Assembly: GCA_910577405.1 (NCBI GenBank)
Contig: CAJTMG010000016.1
Coordinates: forward strand, 11,324 to 75,323
DNA from: an uncultured Oscillibacter sp.
GTDB taxonomy: Bacteria; Bacillota; Clostridia; Oscillospirales; Oscillospiraceae
DNA length: 64,000 nucleotides
Reading direction: 5' to 3'
Below are positions 61,708-64,000 of the stretch, one piece after another (the first letter of the stretch is position 1; each line of letters begins with the position of its first letter). The position numbers and the translations under genes are program-made. Below the pieces are notes generated by a model that had not been told where the DNA came from, searched no databases, and was given only the letters and a program-made list of their open reading frames with translations.

Positions 61708-63789
61708 TTATGCCTGGCTTCCAAAAACAAGCTGCTGGACGTTTACCGTTTCGTCGTCCCGGAAATATTCCCCTTCCCGACTGCCTGTGGTGAAAAGCAG
61801 AATCTGCCGTTCCTTGGCCGCGCCTTGCAGCCATCGCAGCGCCGCCTGACAGCTTTCGTCGTCCAAGCCGACCAGCACGTCGTCCAGCAGCAGGGGCGCG
61901 CGTTCCGGAAGGCTCATCTGACACGCCGCCAGCCGGGACGCCAGGTAGAGCTGACTTGCGGCGTTGGACGGGCTTTGCGGTTCCGTTTCCTCCGCGTCTT
62001 CTTCGTCGCTTTGAACCGGGGCGGAAGTCCCGCTGAGCAGCCCCGCGAAAATCTCGGCCGTCCTCCGGGTCAATGCCTGGAACTGCTCTTCTGTCTTGCC
62101 GCGCTCCAGGGCCGTCAGCGCTTCTGACAGCATCCCGTACGCCTTTCCCATGGCCGATATCTGGTCCGCTAATGTTTCTGTCCGGCTTCGCAGAGCCTCC
62201 GGGTCCCCTATGGATTGCAGCCGGCCAGTGAGACGGTCCAGCTCCGATTGCAGGGACGCCTGGGCCGTTCGGGTCTGGTCCAGCTCCTTCTGGATGTCCT
62301 CCCGGGTGCGGAAAACCTGCGGCACTGGCCCTTCCGGGATGTACTCCGGCACTGGAAGCAGACTGCATCTGATACGGGCTTCCCGGGCCGCCGCGTCCGC
62401 GTCCGCAAGCTCCTTCCGAAGCACCGCCGCCGCCCTCAACGCCGCGTCCGCTGATGGAATGTCCGTCGTGCCGGGAGCAAATCGCCGGACTTCCCGCAAG
62501 ATCCCCTGCTCTGTTGCCACAATCGTTGACTGTAACGTTTCCCATGCCGCGCTCTTCGCCGTGTTCTCTGCCCGCGCCGCTTCTGCCGCCTTTAACAGCC
62601 GTTCCCATTCCGCAAGGTCCGTTTCCCGCATGGCGCGCTTCTTTTCCGCCTGCTCTTCCCATAACGCCAGCTTCCGGCGGGTGGAGACCATCTGCGCCAG
62701 CGCTGTCACTCCTGCCGCCACGCTGCCGCAGCCGATTGACAGAGAAACGCTCTTCCGGAGAAAAAATGTCCCCAGCCCCAGAATCAGCCCAATCGCCAGA
62801 ATCACAGGAACGCCCCAGCCCGGAAACCGCGGCTTCGGACGTAAATGCAGCGGTTTTGCCAGCGCTTCCTCCTTCGTCATGTCCACAAAGGGATTTTCGT
62901 TCAGACGGGTTTCCGCTTCCAGTAACGCCTCCGCCGCCTTGTCCCGCTGGCTCCGGGTCTGGGCGCTGTTCTTCCGGGTGGTATTCAGATTCACAATGGC
63001 GCCCCGAAGACGCGATACCGTCCCCGTCTCCGGTACGCCTTCTTCGTCCAATCGCCTGCGGTACGACGACGCCTTTTCCTCTGCCGCCGCCGCTTCTTCC
63101 TCCGCCAGCCGGTACGCTTTTGCCTGCTGATGGGCTTCCCAGCGCTCCAGCGACGCCAGCTCCTTTTCTAACGTCAACGCCTGCTCCGCTAATACATCCT
63201 TCTGCGGACGCTGGCTCTCTAACCGGCTGGCCAGCGTTTCCCGGGTTGCCAGCAGCGCCGTCGTCTCTTGCAGCTCCGCTTCTAATGTGGGCAGAAGTCC
63301 CGTCCGGCCGCTTTGCAGAAACGCCGCTTCCTCTTCAATCGCTTTCCTGAATTCCGTCCCCTCCGCCAGCGACGGGCCTATAGACGCGATGCCTTCCGTC
63401 AGCGCTGAATCCGGTTCCGCTGCCTCTATCACGCCATGGGATGTGTACGACGTGCAGTCCGTTCCCAAAAGCGCCTTGCCGCAGTTCACGCCTGTCAGCT
63501 CCGCCGCAAGTCTTCCGTCTCCCGTGATCGCGCGGAATTCCCCCAGTCGCGCGCCGCCTTGCCGGGTTGCACGAAGCAGCGTCAGCTCCCGGCCTTCCGA
63601 TTCGCAGTCCAGCCGCCCGGATACCATCCCCTCCGGCGCTTCTGTTCCGTACAGCATCGCCAGCAGAAACGACCGCCAGCCCTTCCTGCCCGTTTCGTCC
63701 GACGCCTGTAAAATGTTCAGTCCCGGCGACAGCTCTAATACGCTGCTCCCTGAATCTTCAAATATCGTTATCATACGGTGAATCAGCAT
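61708..63789 (-). CDS. SbcC/YhaN-like coiled-coil ATPase with degenerate Walker A
   Basis: 693 residues. The N-terminus LSPGLNILQASDETGRKGWRSFLLAMLYG aligns with the RecF/SMC-type P-loop region of YhaN-like proteins, but the usual GKST is replaced by GRKG. The middle is a long coiled coil, broken near ~315-355 by hydrophobic segments (WGVPVILAIGLILGLGTFF and SLSIGCGSVAAGVTALAQM) that look like membrane helices, as in YhaN. The C-terminus has YLASRLAACQMSLPE and an intact Walker B PLLLDDVLVGLDDES. GGAGG precedes the ATG at 63789. Normally a YhaO/SbcD-type nuclease gene lies upstream, but here the upstream 200 bases are noncoding. Role in DNA ends or membrane-linked repair is by family only. 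Confidence 0.8.
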   Translation of the reverse strand: MLIHRMITIFEDSGSSVLELSPGLNILQASDETGRKGWRSFLLAMLYGTEAPEGMVSGRLDCESEGRELTLLRATRQGGARLGEFRAITGDGRLAAELTGVNCGKALLGTDCTSYTSHGVIEAAEPDSALTEGIASIGPSLAEGTEFRKAIEEEAAFLQSGRTGLLPTLEAELQETTALLATRETLASRLESQRPQKDVLAEQALTLEKELASLERWEAHQQAKAYRLAEEEAAAAEEKASSYRRRLDEEGVPETGTVSRLRGAIVNLNTTRKNSAQTRSQRDKAAEALLEAETRLNENPFVDMTKEEALAKPLHLRPKPRFPGWGVPVILAIGLILGLGTFFLRKSVSLSIGCGSVAAGVTALAQMVSTRRKLALWEEQAEKKRAMRETDLAEWERLLKAAEAARAENTAKSAAWETLQSTIVATEQGILREVRRFAPGTTDIPSADAALRAAAVLRKELADADAAAREARIRCSLLPVPEYIPEGPVPQVFRTREDIQKELDQTRTAQASLQSELDRLTGRLQSIGDPEALRSRTETLADQISAMGKAYGMLSEALTALERGKTEEQFQALTRRTAEIFAGLLSGTSAPVQSDEEDAEETEPQSPSNAASQLYLASRLAACQMSLPERAPLLLDDVLVGLDDESCQAALRWLQGAAKERQILLFTTGSREGEYFRDDETVNVQQLVFGSQA

Positions 63790-63964
63790 TCAAGCTTCCT
63801 CCGTTCATATTTTAATGAAAAGCGGGGTATACTTGTCCTGTTCCAGTATAGCACGAAAGCTGTCGTTTGCACAGATGATTTTTTCAATTTGCGCCCCTGG
63901 TTCCGCTGAATCCGGGGGCATATAAGGAATTTTTGGATTTCTTGAAAAAATTTTGAAAAAGGTG

Positions 63965-63993
63965 TTGACAAATGGGCCGGGATTTGGTATTCT
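63965..63993 (+). promoter_or_regulatory. Strong promoter reading out of the window
   Basis: TTGACA, 17 bases, TATTCT, preceded by an A/T-rich stretch (about 63930-63960). It is divergent from the YhaN-like gene and points off the right edge. The style is that of tRNA or rRNA operon promoters, but the transcript is not in view. Confidence 0.7.
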
Positions 63994-64000
63994 GTCAAAG

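Overview
The window looks like chromosome of a GC-rich, spore-forming, anaerobic Firmicute. Lineage is inferred from gene content and protein style, most like the Oscillospirales (Oscillospiraceae-type gut Clostridia). Direct support: an alpha/beta-type small acid-soluble spore protein (51971-52168), a pyruvate:ferredoxin oxidoreductase (15349-19017), SLH-domain surface proteins, a DUF1836 protein, a ferredoxin/FrhB-type protein, and many promoters close to the sigma-A consensus in AT-rich gaps. No phage, insertion sequence, CRISPR array or rRNA is visible. This is mostly core and metabolic chromosome with a few accessory modules.

Layout. 1-3.9 kb: a truncated C39-like cysteine protease, a pyruvyltransferase/ferredoxin/FrhB fusion and a dCMP deaminase. 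4-13.3 kb: two small membrane proteins, then rpoB-rpoC with their own consensus promoter and a hairpin-rich leader; RpoC carries a long extra segment. 13.3-19 kb: comM and nifJ. 19.2-24.1 kb: a minus-strand block with a lipoprotein, an S41-like SLH protein, an M3-like metallopeptidase and a frameshifted glyoxalase. 24.3-30.6 kb: MATE exporter, HxlR regulator with mnmE, then DUF1836-DegV-prmA. 30.7-35.6 kb: an SLH protein, HscC-like Hsp70 and membrane J-protein operon. 35.8-40.2 kb: a second MATE exporter and a very large metallophosphoesterase, followed by a noncoding stretch with four consecutive hairpins. 40.5-48 kb: a sugar regulon (Gfo/Idh dehydrogenase divergent from binding protein, permease, ATPase, permease and LacI regulator) with candidate shared operators. 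48-52.2 kb: DUF4303 protein, tRNA-Ala(CGC), a large BspA-type leucine-rich-repeat protein and the spore protein. 52.5-56.2 kb: arginine deiminase, ornithine carbamoyltransferase and a YfcC-type carrier, without carbamate kinase. 56.5-58.5 kb: Xre regulator overlapping a ComF-type phosphoribosyltransferase, then mreB. 58.6-61.6 kb: a split activase set related to 2-hydroxyacyl-CoA dehydratase activators. 61.7-63.8 kb: an SbcC/YhaN-like ATPase with a degenerate Walker A. The window ends on a strong plus-strand promoter reading outward.

Most promising for something undescribed: the four-hairpin element at 40211-40395, whose every non-Watson-Crick stem pair but one is G.U on the plus-strand RNA; the HscC/J-protein/SLH operon; the RpoC insertion; and the Xre-ComF pair with two 16-bp operator-like repeats 54 bp apart.
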